A DNA stretch of 36,432 bases from a virus, in IMG/VR virus record IMGVR_UViG_3300043100_000046, positions 1 to 36,432 of that record; one strand, written 5' to 3'. Below are positions 1-8,283 of the stretch, piece by piece. Both the position numbers and the translations under genes were made by a program. Every line of letters starts with the position of its first letter. Within the stretch, counting starts at the first letter, position 1. The notes below the pieces were generated by a model, which ran no database searches, had not been told where the DNA came from, and saw only the letters and a list, made by a program, of their open reading frames with translations.

Positions 1-17
1 CTGAGCACCTAGCGGCA

Positions 18-605
18 ATGGCTGAGGGACGCCGCCGTGCTGCTGCGGAGCGAGATGCGGTCGTTTCCCCGATCCGACCACCGCCCCGACCAGTTCCAGA
101 AGAATCGTGGAACGCCGCGATGCTCACCGAACTCCGCGCGAGCCGCACGCTCCTCGAAGCAATTCGCGCGCTCCTAGAAACGAGGTTGCCTAGTTGGACG
201 GTTGCCGCGCCAAGTACAGTCGCACGCGACATGAACCGCGAGACCAGCAGACAGTTCGCCACCGCAAAGCTCGACCGCGCCAAAGAGGCCGTTCGCCAAT
301 TCACCAACACCAAGACCAGCGACGGCAATCAATGGAACGACACGAAATCACCCAGCGCGGTCCCAGCTGTCGAGCCCGATGGCGCAGAGGACGTATTCGA
401 TCTCGGTGATGAATTGACTGAACTCAATCGCGAGATCGCCGACGAATTGCCCCCGCCCCCATCACTCGATGAGCAGTGGGTCAGCCGATTGGATAAGTTC
501 AAGCGATTTGGGATGTGGCTCCCAGAGTGGTCTGGTCGCCCTGGTCAAGCAGATTGCGATGCGCCAGTCGAACTCCTAGAAGAATACGGCTTTGTCAAGC
601 GATAG
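18..605 (+). CDS. Hypothetical protein upstream of terminase genes
   Basis: Encodes about 195 aa from the first ATG, but the frame is open to the left edge of the window, so the true start may lie outside. The N-terminus is basic and proline-rich, the middle is hydrophilic (KLDRAKEAVRQF region, then an acidic stretch around residues 120-140), and the end is a more conserved-looking segment ending in EEYGFVKR. I recognise no domain. Its place upstream of three small genes and the large terminase makes a packaging-accessory or small-terminase role conceivable, but no helix-turn-helix is evident and no function is assigned. Confidence 0.6.
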   Translation: MAEGRRRAAAERDAVVSPIRPPPRPVPEESWNAAMLTELRASRTLLEAIRALLETRLPSWTVAAPSTVARDMNRETSRQFATAKLDRAKEAVRQFTNTKTSDGNQWNDTKSPSAVPAVEPDGAEDVFDLGDELTELNREIADELPPPPSLDEQWVSRLDKFKRFGMWLPEWSGRPGQADCDAPVELLEEYGFVKR

Positions 606-674
606 GTTCATTGGGTGCTGGAGTATTTCGACGTTGTGTTGGCCGGAGGGACACCGCATCTAGGCAAGGTAACC

Positions 675-893
675 ATGACACCACGAACGGCAGCGGAGTC
701 GCTGAGAGCAAACATTGCCGCACCAAGAGCAGCGGTGACCGTGTGGGCGTGGCATGAGGATGATGGTTCGGTACGCCTGATAGTTCGTGTAAACCCACGC
801 TATGCGATCGATATAACTCGCATTCCGAGGACCTTTGCCGGATATCCGGTCAGTGTGGAAAGACGAAATACGGCGATAGCGTTACGTTTGTAG
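675..893 (+). CDS. Small hypothetical protein
   Basis: A 72-aa frame starting at ATG 675, with an AAGG Shine-Dalgarno about 7 nt upstream; a GTG at 615 would add 20 residues but has no clear ribosome site. The product has a beta-strand-rich feel (VTVWAWHEDDGSVRLIVRVNP) and no recognisable motif. It sits 11 nt before the next gene in the same direction, so it is probably co-transcribed with it. Function unknown. Confidence 0.5.
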   Translation: MTPRTAAESLRANIAAPRAAVTVWAWHEDDGSVRLIVRVNPRYAIDITRIPRTFAGYPVSVERRNTAIALRL

Positions 894-904
894 GGAAGAG
901 AACC

Positions 905-1168
905 ATGCTTAGGGTCAAAATACAGCGGCTAAGACAAGGACTGCACCCGAGCGAGGTTATCGTGGCGGTCTCGACCGCTGATGGGTTGCGTGAGGAACTC
1001 ATTGTGGACAAGCGATCGTTGCGCAACGACACAATCCGCATCGGGTATCCGGTCGGTGGTGATGACAAAAATCATTTGCTTATCGAATTGCCACGCGAGA
1101 CATTTCGCGGCACGAAGCGTGTCTGGGTTTCGAGCGACTCGCTTGTTCCCGATGAGGCGGCGGCGTGA
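905..1168 (+). CDS. Small hypothetical protein
   Basis: An 87-aa frame with ATG at 905 preceded by a purine-rich GGGAAGAG site. Composition is mixed and charged, predicted mostly beta strand, without cysteines or a signal peptide. Its stop overlaps the GTG start of the next gene (GTGA arrangement), which suggests translational coupling within the pre-terminase operon. No homology recognised. Confidence 0.6.
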   Translation: MLRVKIQRLRQGLHPSEVIVAVSTADGLREELIVDKRSLRNDTIRIGYPVGGDDKNHLLIELPRETFRGTKRVWVSSDSLVPDEAAA

Positions 1169-1524
1169 TCCTGACGGATCGGGGAATAAGGACACATTTG
1201 GCGCGTGGGACAATAATTATTGACCCCGCGCCCGTCGTGTATGATTCAACTGCAGTTGACCTAACACTTGACCCACTGCCGTTCATTGTAGCTTGGCGAT
1301 TTCCGCGCGACGATCGGCATCGGACACTAGACCATGCACTCGCCGCTGGCGCAATCGAACGCCAGCGATGGCACGATCAGAACCCTGACCACAAACTCGG
1401 CGCATTGTGTGCTCAGTGCAGTAGCGCCAATGAGTGGATTGTGTCGGCTTCCGTTCTTGGCACACCCGTACTAAATCTGGTGCGTGAAGAGCAAGGAACG
1501 ACCTCTAGCGGGCAAAGGCACTAG
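1165..1524 (+). CDS. dCTP deaminase N-terminal-like small protein
   Basis: A 119-aa product starting at GTG 1165, coupled to the preceding gene. Residues 1-40 (MILTDRGIRTHLARG, then IIIDPAP and a DSTAVDLTLD segment) resemble the N-terminus of the dCTP deaminase/dUTPase family, whose members begin MILSDxxI, carry an I/VDP motif and an SxDLxL motif. The rest, from about residue 42, does not show the family core with its catalytic Glu and Gly-rich Ser-Ser-Arg segment, so this is either a truncated or a refashioned relative with no expected deaminase activity. A C-terminal CAQC pair is present. It overlaps the terminase start by 41 nt. Confidence 0.5.
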   Translation: MILTDRGIRTHLARGTIIIDPAPVVYDSTAVDLTLDPLPFIVAWRFPRDDRHRTLDHALAAGAIERQRWHDQNPDHKLGALCAQCSSANEWIVSASVLGTPVLNLVREEQGTTSSGQRH

Positions 1525-3352
1525 ACGCCAATCCCCCGTCCTGCGGCTAGGCGACGAGGCAATACCGCCTGAGTTGCGCCATCTCCGCAATCACCCGGCC
1601 TTCGAACTCGCCTACCGCTTCCCAAAGGAAGGACTAAAGCATTTCGAGCGGCTGCGGTGCGAGCAGTCGCTGCTGGCGTTTTTTGAGCGGGCGTGGCGCG
1701 AATTCGATCCGGCTGCGGTCAAGATCAATTGGCACCATGAGGCGATCTGTGAACACCTTATGGCTGTAACACGCGGAGAAATTCGCCGTTTAATCATTAA
1801 CGTGCCACCTAGGGCTTCAAAAAGCAATTTAGTGAACATTATATGGCCCGCATGGACGTGGGTGCAAAAGCCGCGCGAAGCCTGGCTGTCTGGGCCGCAG
1901 ATAAAATTCATGTGCATCTCTTACGGTCAAAAACTCTCAAGTGAGATCGCGACATTAGCTCGACATCTGGTTTTGTCGGAATGGTATCAGGGGAATTGGG
2001 GAGAGAAGACCAAGCTATACGACGACCAATCGCGCATTGATAATTTTGGCAACATCTCAGGCGGCGTGCGCATTGCCACCTCGATGACTGGGTCCACCCT
2101 TGGCCGGGGCGGCGACATAAGAATCATCGACGATGCCCAAAATGTTGAAGATGCCAACTCACCGATCGAGACGGATCGTGTGGTCCGCACTTATCGTGAA
2201 TCGTTGCAAACTCGTGAAACCGATCCGCAGACCTCAGCCGAGGTCATCATCATGCAGCGGCTCAATGAAAACGATTTGACTGGTTACATCCTGTCAGAGG
2301 CGTCGGATGATGTTGTGCATCTGGTCTACCCAATGCGGCATGATCCGACGCGTCACTGCACCACGCGGTGGTTCGATGATCCTCGGACGGAGGATCAGGA
2401 ATTGCTGTGGCCGGCACAATTTCCAGAAGAGGTTGTCGCCGATCGCGAACGGCGGATGGGACCTTTTGCGGTAGCCGGGCAATATCAACAGGCCCCCGAG
2501 CCGCGCGGCGGCGGCATCTTCAAGCGCGATTGGTTTCAAGCATGGCCCGTCGTTGATGAGTATGGCGAGGTGCCCGCTGGTTCGATCATCAATGGTCGTA
2601 TCATCTATCCAGCTCTCGAATATATCGTGGCCTCGGTTGACACGGCGCATACGGCTAAAGAAGAGAATGATTACTGTGCAATGATCATTCTTGGCGTCTT
2701 CCGCGCCGAAGGCAAGGGAAGGATCGAGCGACAGGCTGACGGTCAGTATATTAGGATCGCTGACGATCAGGGCTATCCCAAAGTATTGTTGTTGCATGGA
2801 TGGATGAAAAGGTTGACAATCCATGGGCCACCAGAAGAACTGCCAGCAGGCATTGATCTTAAACTATGGAACAGCGCGAGCTATCTCCCAGAGCGACAAA
2901 AGACATGGGGACTAGTTGAGTGGGTTCATCACAGTTGTCGGCGATATAAGGTCGATCACTTGATTATTGAAACTCAGGCAGCAGGGCATGCCTTGGATGC
3001 CGAGTTACATCGCCTACACTCCGACAGCACATGGAGTGTGGAGTTGTCTCCCGCGCGTGGAGATAAAGTGGCCCGTGGCTATAAGGTGCAAGGCATGTTC
3101 TCAAGTCATCAGTTCTATGCCCCGACGTATCAAGATGGTACTTATCCGACCTGGTGCGAACCTATTATTGACCAGTTATGTGTCTTTCCCAAGGGCAGAC
3201 ACGATGACGCTGTCGATGCCTGTACCCAGGCTCTAGCCCATCTCCGTGACATCGGTATCTTCGAGCGGCGTGGCGAATACGAGATTGCTGAGGAGCAATC
3301 CAGGATTTGGATACCTGGGCAGCAGCGGCTCGAATTGCCCTACGATCTCTGA
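1484..3352 (+). CDS. terL: Terminase large subunit (packaging ATPase/nuclease)
   Basis: A 622-aa protein that would drive ATP-dependent packaging of phage DNA into the prohead and cut the concatemer. The ATPase part carries a Walker A-like loop (PPRASKS, Lys113-Ser114) and a Walker B strand ending IIDD. The C-terminal RNase H-fold nuclease is marked by an acidic SVDTAH motif near residue 385, an IIETQAAG strand, and a RHDDAVDA motif near residue 572, as usual in this family. Length is normal (500-650 aa). GTG 1484 was taken as the start because it is the first in-frame start ahead of the conserved region; its Shine-Dalgarno is weak and the start could be later. Portal follows three genes downstream. 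Confidence 0.93.
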   Translation: MKSKERPLAGKGTRRQSPVLRLGDEAIPPELRHLRNHPAFELAYRFPKEGLKHFERLRCEQSLLAFFERAWREFDPAAVKINWHHEAICEHLMAVTRGEIRRLIINVPPRASKSNLVNIIWPAWTWVQKPREAWLSGPQIKFMCISYGQKLSSEIATLARHLVLSEWYQGNWGEKTKLYDDQSRIDNFGNISGGVRIATSMTGSTLGRGGDIRIIDDAQNVEDANSPIETDRVVRTYRESLQTRETDPQTSAEVIIMQRLNENDLTGYILSEASDDVVHLVYPMRHDPTRHCTTRWFDDPRTEDQELLWPAQFPEEVVADRERRMGPFAVAGQYQQAPEPRGGGIFKRDWFQAWPVVDEYGEVPAGSIINGRIIYPALEYIVASVDTAHTAKEENDYCAMIILGVFRAEGKGRIERQADGQYIRIADDQGYPKVLLLHGWMKRLTIHGPPEELPAGIDLKLWNSASYLPERQKTWGLVEWVHHSCRRYKVDHLIIETQAAGHALDAELHRLHSDSTWSVELSPARGDKVARGYKVQGMFSSHQFYAPTYQDGTYPTWCEPIIDQLCVFPKGRHDDAVDACTQALAHLRDIGIFERRGEYEIAEEQSRIWIPGQQRLELPYDL

Positions 3353-3394
3353 TAAAAGGCTTGACGCCCCGCGGTTTGTGCGCTTCAATTGCGC

Positions 3395-3616
3395 ATGAAG
3401 CGCACCCCAAACCATCGCCTGCACTTCGAAGTCTCGGAAACCCTGGATGCCGAACTCCGGGCCATCGCCGAGGATCAGGGGGTTAGCTTAGCTACCGTGC
3501 TGCGCGCCGGGATCGCGCTGGTCAAGATTTACCACCGCACGAAGCAGACCAAACGCCATCTCGGGATTGTTTCCGACCCGGCGGTTCTCGACACCGAGAT
3601 CATCGGGCTTTTTTAA
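3395..3616 (+). CDS. Small ribbon-helix-helix-like protein
   Basis: A 73-aa protein; ATG 3395 is preferred over an upstream TTG at 3389. The segment LHFEVSETLDAELRAIAEDQGVS has the pattern of a ribbon-helix-helix DNA-binding fold: a short amphipathic strand, then two helices separated by a Gly-Val-Ser turn. Proteins of this type act as small repressors. It lies between terminase and portal, so it may regulate the packaging operon, but the assignment rests on pattern only. Confidence 0.6.
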   Translation: MKRTPNHRLHFEVSETLDAELRAIAEDQGVSLATVLRAGIALVKIYHRTKQTKRHLGIVSDPAVLDTEIIGLF

Positions 3617-3631
3617 CCCTCGGAGGACGAC

Positions 3632-4108
3632 ATGGAAGTGCCCGAAATCATCACCAAGCGGCTTCTGCCCGAAATCATCACCAAGCGGCTTGCCGAGTTG
3701 AATCGCTACATCAGCGAGTTGGAAGAGCAGCTTGGACCGTTTCTCGAAGAGCGCGAAGCGCTACAGATCGCAATTGATGCGATCCGCAGTAAGGGTGCCC
3801 CGGCAGGCACGCAAGAAGACTTCGAGCGAGTCGCCGCTACACACCAGGATGTGCTTGCGGCAAAGGCTTGGGCGTCTGCTGAGCCGATCCCGCATCTGCG
3901 AAATACAGACAAGGGCGAACCTCCAGAGGGGTTGCTGCCAACGATTTCTGAGAGGATTCTGGGGGCGCTCACCGAGCCGATGACCGCGCTGCAAATCGCG
4001 CACGTGCTCGATGTCCCGGTCGAAAGGGTTTCGCCGCGACTGACGACATTGTATCAGCGCGGTCGACTGACCCATGAAGGGAATTTGTGGGGTCCGACTG
4101 CTGGCTGA
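3632..4108 (+). CDS. Coiled-coil plus winged-helix-like protein
   Basis: A 158-aa protein starting at ATG 3632 with a GGAGG ribosome site. Residues 1-20 hold a tandem duplicated EIITKRL peptide caused by a 27-bp direct repeat in the DNA. Residues 20-55 form a heptad-like coiled coil (ELNRYISELEEQLGPF). The C-terminal third (ISERILGALTEPMTALQIAHVLDVPVERV, then an RLTTLYQRGRL wing) looks like a winged-helix DNA-binding domain. A DNA-binding role near the packaging genes is plausible, but it is not a recognised small terminase. Confidence 0.65.
   Translation: MEVPEIITKRLLPEIITKRLAELNRYISELEEQLGPFLEEREALQIAIDAIRSKGAPAGTQEDFERVAATHQDVLAAKAWASAEPIPHLRNTDKGEPPEGLLPTISERILGALTEPMTALQIAHVLDVPVERVSPRLTTLYQRGRLTHEGNLWGPTAG
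3639..3692 (+). repeat. 27-bp in-frame tandem duplication
   Basis: The 26 nt beginning at 3639 recur exactly at 3666, a unit step of 27 bp, so nine codons (containing EIITKRL) are duplicated near the start of the coiled-coil protein. The reading frame is kept. Confidence 0.9.
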
Positions 4109-4242
4109 ATTAGAGCCGCGAGTGATCGCTCGGAAGACAAGAACGACCGCCGAGTAAATCGTGATATAAACTAGGGGCCAGCCGAGATCGCTGGCCTGAT
4201 CCGCATCCAGCCTCGGGGTCGTGGCGTGCGCAAAGGCACGTC

Positions 4243-6597
4243 ATGCCCGACGATCTGGCGCATGGGTTCTCCCGTATCCCGCCTCCCGATGAGCCCGAGG
4301 GTCTCCCCGAGGACGAGGGCGGCGAGGTCTCGGTTCTCACCGACGACCCATCAATCAAGCCTAGGCTTGACCCCAAGACTGGGGCCTTGTCGATTGACAC
4401 CGAGGATGGCGGGGTTGTTGTCCAGTTCAACCCGCCAAAGCCGCAAGCCGATACCGGCGACGACAAGTTTTTCGCCAATCTCGCCGACAAGATCAGCGCC
4501 GAGGCCCGCAACGAAATCGTCAGCGAACTCCTAGAGGGGATCGCAGCCGATGACCAGTCGCGCACGCAATGGCTCGACATGCGTGCCGAAGGGATCAAGA
4601 TGCTCGGCATCGCGCTGGAAAAGCCGCGCGCCGATGCTGGCAACACGACCGAGCCGTTCGAGGGGATGTCGACAATCCGGCATCCGCTGCTATCCGAAGC
4701 CATCGCCCGGTTCCAAGCCAATGCCGCCGCCGAACTCTACCCGCCGAGCGGCCCCGTCAAGGTCCGCGACGATCGGCCTTCGAAGCCGAGTGGCGCTAAT
4801 GACATCCCCGGTATCGGCGACAATGGCGGCCCGCCTCTCGATGACGGTAGCCCGCCCGTTCAGGCGACCCGTGAGGAACTCGCCGAGGCACTGGAAAAGG
4901 GCTTCAACCACAATCTAACGGTGGTTGACCGCGGTTACCGTCCCGACAGCGTGCGGATGCTGTTCGAGATCGGGTTCTCCGGCTGTGCCTTTAAAAAGGT
5001 CTACGACTGCCCAATCCGCGAACGCCCGATCAGCCGCTTTGTCAAGGCGACCGACATCATCGTCGCCGACGCCACTTCGGACGCGCGCGATGCCGGCCGG
5101 CTGACGCACCGCATTGTGATGCGGCAGAGCGTGGTCAGGCGGATGCAGATCCTCGGCGTCTACCGCGATATCGAACTGCATGAGCCATTCTTCGAGCCCA
5201 ATGCTGCGGAACAAGCGACCGCCCGCGCTCAGGGGCTCGAAGACAAGCCCCAGCGCCAAGAGGACCAGCCGCGCACGATTTACGAATCCTATGTCGAACT
5301 CGACATCGAGGGGTTTGAGCACAAACGGCACGGGAAGCCGACGGGGCTACCGTTGCCCTACAAGGTCACGATCGACAAAGACAGCCGCGAGATGCTCGAA
5401 CTGCGGCGCAATTGGGAGGAAGACGACGACACCTTTCAGCCGCGCACCGTGTTCGTCAAATTCGGATTTATCCCGGCGCTCGGATTTTACGACATTGGTC
5501 TGTTGCACCTGTTGGGTAACGGCGACAAAGCCCTGACCGCTGCGTGGCGCGAGGCGCTCGACACCGGGATGTTCAATAACTTTCCGGGGTTCATGTATAA
5601 TGAAGGCGTCATCCGCAACTGGACGAATCAGAACCGCATCCCGCCTGGCGGGGGGCTTGGGATCAAGGGAGTACCTCCCAATGTTCCGCTGCGCAATGTC
5701 TTGGAACCGCTGCCGTACAAGGATGTCAGCGCCGGACTCGTCGGCATCACGACCCACATCGAGCAGCGCATGGATCGGGTCGCCAGCATGGGCGAATTGC
5801 CGGTTGGCGAGGGCGTGCAAAACGCCCCGGTGGGAACCACTTTGGCTTTGCTCGACCAAGCCCAGAAGTTATTGGCTGCGGTGCATATCGGTCTGCACGC
5901 CAGTCAAGCCGAGGAATTTGCCTTATTAAAAGAGCGCTACAAGCAGAACCCAGAATCGTTCTGGCGGTGGAACAAGAAGGGCTATGCGTGGGAGGAGAGC
6001 CTGTTCCTCCAGGCCCTCGATGATTGCGAGATCGTTCCGGCGGCCGATCCGAATACCGCATCGCATACCCTACGGCTGATCAAGTGCCAAGCGGTCAAGC
6101 TGGTGGCGCAGATGAACCCGCAGATGTACGACATGAAGAAGGTTGACGAGTGGGTCTTCAAGATGATCGGGGTCGCCGATTCCGACTCGTTCTTTGCACC
6201 GCCGCCAGACCCTAACGCCCCGCCGCCCGCGATCCCGGTTGACCCCAACAAGCAGGCGCAGGTTCAGCAAAAGCAGGATCAGGTGCAGACTGAGAATCAG
6301 GCCAAAATCGCAGCGCTCCAGCTCAAAGGGCAGCAGCAGGAGCAGGACAACGCTGCCAAGATGGCCGAGATGCAGACCGGACAAGCGGCAGAAGCCCGCG
6401 CCGCCCAACTTCAAGCACAACAAAGCGTTGTGGAAAGCGCCGACCGCGAGGCTGACCGCGCGTCGCGAGAACGGGTCGCGGCGATGCGTGAGCAAACCGA
6501 GCAGGCCAAATTGCAACACGAGGCAACGCAAAACACCATGGACCGCGCCCACGAAGCGCTAACCGCACCTCCGCCCGGCGCCCCTGAAACGCCATAA
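4243..6597 (+). CDS. Portal (head-tail connector) protein
   Basis: A 784-aa protein of the size and layout of podovirus-type portal proteins, which form the dodecameric ring through which DNA enters the head. Visible marks are the N-terminal helix-rich part with NTTEPFEGMSTIRHPLLSEA, the central membrane-of-ring segment with GVQNAPVGTTLALLDQAQK, and a C-terminal coiled region (residues about 660-770) very rich in Gln, Ala and Glu, followed by a proline-rich tail. Such a Gln-rich barrel-like end is seen in large portals. It follows the terminase with only two small genes between. ATG 4243 has an AAGG site about 8 nt upstream. Confidence 0.85.
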   Translation: MPDDLAHGFSRIPPPDEPEGLPEDEGGEVSVLTDDPSIKPRLDPKTGALSIDTEDGGVVVQFNPPKPQADTGDDKFFANLADKISAEARNEIVSELLEGIAADDQSRTQWLDMRAEGIKMLGIALEKPRADAGNTTEPFEGMSTIRHPLLSEAIARFQANAAAELYPPSGPVKVRDDRPSKPSGANDIPGIGDNGGPPLDDGSPPVQATREELAEALEKGFNHNLTVVDRGYRPDSVRMLFEIGFSGCAFKKVYDCPIRERPISRFVKATDIIVADATSDARDAGRLTHRIVMRQSVVRRMQILGVYRDIELHEPFFEPNAAEQATARAQGLEDKPQRQEDQPRTIYESYVELDIEGFEHKRHGKPTGLPLPYKVTIDKDSREMLELRRNWEEDDDTFQPRTVFVKFGFIPALGFYDIGLLHLLGNGDKALTAAWREALDTGMFNNFPGFMYNEGVIRNWTNQNRIPPGGGLGIKGVPPNVPLRNVLEPLPYKDVSAGLVGITTHIEQRMDRVASMGELPVGEGVQNAPVGTTLALLDQAQKLLAAVHIGLHASQAEEFALLKERYKQNPESFWRWNKKGYAWEESLFLQALDDCEIVPAADPNTASHTLRLIKCQAVKLVAQMNPQMYDMKKVDEWVFKMIGVADSDSFFAPPPDPNAPPPAIPVDPNKQAQVQQKQDQVQTENQAKIAALQLKGQQQEQDNAAKMAEMQTGQAAEARAAQLQAQQSVVESADREADRASRERVAAMREQTEQAKLQHEATQNTMDRAHEALTAPPPGAPETP

Positions 6598-6667
6598 AGG
6601 GGCTTGCATTTGTCGCGGCATTGTTTAAATGTTCAACACACAGCCGTCGCGGTCACGGCGGTTGCGG

Positions 6668-6696
6668 TAGGGGGATAGGCCCCTCCCTTTTTGGCC
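6668..6696 (+). terminator. Possible rho-independent terminator after portal
   Basis: A short stem AGGGG/CCCCT with a six-base loop is followed three bases later by a run of T. It sits between the portal stop and the next start, where an operon break would fit, but the stem is only 5 bp. Confidence 0.4.
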
Positions 6697-6710
6697 GACG
6701 GGAGACGCAA

Positions 6711-7001
6711 ATGCGAAACTTATTGCTCGCGGCGACCGCAATCGCCGCGCTCGCTGTCGCTGCCCCAGCCTATGCTCTGTCCCCTTGTCTCGCCGGTCTA
6801 GGCGCCGGCGCGGTCGCGGGTCATTACGGGCATCACACCTTTATTGGGGCAATTGGTGGCTGCATGACGGCCAAAGTGCTGGTTTCCGACTGGAAGCGAT
6901 ATAAGGCTGCCCACCCCAATGCTTCCGTCAGCGAGTTTCTCGATGAAAAGAAACAAGAGATGGAAGGTTTGCTGAACGCCGAGAACGGAGGCAACCAGTG
7001 A
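6711..7001 (+). CDS. Small secreted/periplasmic hypothetical protein
   Basis: A 96-aa protein from ATG 6711 (GGGAG site 7 nt upstream; a longer frame from 6621 lacks a site). Residues 1-22 form a classical signal peptide ending AYALS. The mature part has a glycine-rich hydrophobic stretch (GAGAVAGHYGHHTFIGAIGGCMTA in two parts) that could associate with membrane, then a charged helix (SEFLDEKKQEM). Its stop overlaps the next start (GTGA), so the pair is coupled. A role in the host envelope is inferred. Confidence 0.7.
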   Translation: MRNLLLAATAIAALAVAAPAYALSPCLAGLGAGAVAGHYGHHTFIGAIGGCMTAKVLVSDWKRYKAAHPNASVSEFLDEKKQEMEGLLNAENGGNQ

Positions 7002-7255
7002 AGAAGCTTATTATGGCTGTTGGCCTAGCTGGAGTTGTGCTGGCCGGCGCAGCATCAACCGCCTCAGCTGGCTGCTACGACTGGGGGGCGCGCCACTGGT
7101 ACTCAAGCGGCTGGTGGTGGGGGCACGCGTGCATGCATGACGTGTATCACGCTTACGGACCGCCGCGCTCAAATTACTACAGTGGTCGGCCGCCCACGGT
7201 GGTGCACGTCTACCACGCGCCGAGCGGCCCGGTGGTTGTTCACCACCATTACTAA
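6998..7255 (+). CDS. Small secreted His/Tyr/Trp-rich protein
   Basis: An 85-aa protein from GTG 6998, coupled to the previous gene. Residues 1-24 are a signal peptide ending STASAG. The mature part is unusually rich in Tyr, Trp and His (including SGWWWGHACMHDVYHAYG) and ends HHHY, giving a metal-binding look. Two cysteines could form a disulphide outside the cytoplasm. No family was recognised. Confidence 0.7.
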   Translation: MKKLIMAVGLAGVVLAGAASTASAGCYDWGARHWYSSGWWWGHACMHDVYHAYGPPRSNYYSGRPPTVVHVYHAPSGPVVVHHHY

Positions 7256-7261
7256 GCGGCT

Positions 7262-7290
7262 GGGGCTTGGGAAACCAGGCCCCGTCTTTA
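7262..7290 (+). terminator. Stem-loop with GAAA loop, likely terminator
   Basis: A 9-bp stem (GGGGCTTGG with CCAGGCCCC, one G-T pair) is capped by a GAAA tetraloop and followed by GTCTTT. It lies just behind the secreted-protein pair. The T-run is short, so termination may be partial. Confidence 0.5.
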
Positions 7291-7378
7291 ACAGGGTTGT
7301 CGCCATTGCGACTATAGTTCTCACCTGTCTTTGGGCCGTCGCGCACTGGCACGCCTTCTACTAGAAAGGAAACTTGTT

Positions 7379-7849
7379 ATGCATCTCACACGCATGGGCT
7401 TTAACGCCTTAGTCATCGTCTGGCTGGCACCTCTTGTTATGCTGGATTTTGTCGGCAACACGATTTCAACTGGGTTCTGGTCGGACGTGTTTTTCTACAA
7501 GATGCTCGCTGATGGGCTCTTGGTCGGATACGCATTCTGGGAATGCAGCCATGGTCAGACGACGAGTCTAGCGAATGCTAAGGCGCGTGTGGCCGACAGA
7601 CACGATGATGTTGTCAGCTTCGAGAACATCGGCGCGATCGAGTATGTTTACTGCGTCGTGCTCTGTGTTTATGCAATCGCGAACTTTGTCGTTCTGCACG
7701 GCATGAACAAAGAGTCGACTGGTCTGGAGTCAATCGCGACGCTGGCGTGGTCCTTCGTCTCGCTTGCGGTGGCAATCCTCGCGGCGGTGCAGTTCTGGCA
7801 CTTGAAGAGCGGTAAGATTGTCGAGTTGACGCACAAAGTCGTCAACTGA
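7379..7849 (+). CDS. Small polytopic membrane protein
   Basis: A 156-aa protein from ATG 7379, preceded by AGAAAGGAA. Hydrophobic segments near residues 7-27, 38-55, 85-105 and 117-138 predict about four membrane spans, with a charged loop around residues 60-80 (KARVADRHDDVVSFEN). No family recognised. It begins a run of three membrane proteins that leads into the SPFH gene, so the four products may act together at the host inner membrane. Confidence 0.75.
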   Translation: MHLTRMGFNALVIVWLAPLVMLDFVGNTISTGFWSDVFFYKMLADGLLVGYAFWECSHGQTTSLANAKARVADRHDDVVSFENIGAIEYVYCVVLCVYAIANFVVLHGMNKESTGLESIATLAWSFVSLAVAILAAVQFWHLKSGKIVELTHKVVN

Positions 7850-7860
7850 GGGGTTCGGTC

Positions 7861-8148
7861 ATGGGGTGGTTGTCGGGATGGGTCGGTCACCGACATTGGT
7901 CGGCCTACATGATCCTGATCGGCCTGATAGGGTTCGGAGTTGCAACGCACCCTTCCCTCTTCGGCTCTTTGCTGATTCTGCTTTTGGCAGCGTGGCTGTT
8001 CTTTATGCGCGAGGTGGCGCACGCCGAAGGCGCGGCAGCGGTCAACGACCAACGCCCAGCGATTGACCGCCGTGCGCTGATTGCGGCGGCGGTCATCACT
8101 ATCGTAACGATCGTTGCCATGTCAAAGATCAACTGGCTGGCCATTTAA
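7861..8148 (+). CDS. Small two/three-span membrane protein
   Basis: A 95-aa product with hydrophobic spans at about residues 15-30, 35-50 and 73-92 separated by a hydrophilic loop (HAEGAAAVNDQRPAIDRR). It starts 11 nt after the previous gene. No homology recognised; placed with the flotillin-like operon by spacing. Confidence 0.7.
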   Translation: MGWLSGWVGHRHWSAYMILIGLIGFGVATHPSLFGSLLILLLAAWLFFMREVAHAEGAAAVNDQRPAIDRRALIAAAVITIVTIVAMSKINWLAI

Positions 8149-8166
8149 TCCAAGCGCGAGCGCGAC

Positions 8167-8283
8167 ATGACCGGTCTGTGGCTGCTCGGTTTGTTGGCAA
8201 TCTACATTCTGGTTGTTGCCGGTCTTCGTGAGAGCAAGAAGATAACGGACAATCCAGAGAGAAAGGGGAACGACGATGTTTGA
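8167..8283 (+). CDS. Single-span membrane peptide, 38 aa
   Basis: The frame encodes 38 residues: one hydrophobic helix at residues 4-20 (LWLLGLLAIYILVVAGL) and a charged tail (RESKKITDNPERKGNDDV). Its last 8 nt overlap the start of the SPFH gene, and the SPFH ribosome site (GAGAAAGGGG) lies inside it, a layout that indicates translational coupling. Plausible as a small partner of the SPFH protein. Confidence 0.55.
   Translation: MTGLWLLGLLAIYILVVAGLRESKKITDNPERKGNDDV

Noticed and set aside
4109-4242. A gene in the 134-bp gap before the portal
   Set aside because: No start with a ribosome site and no open frame of useful length.
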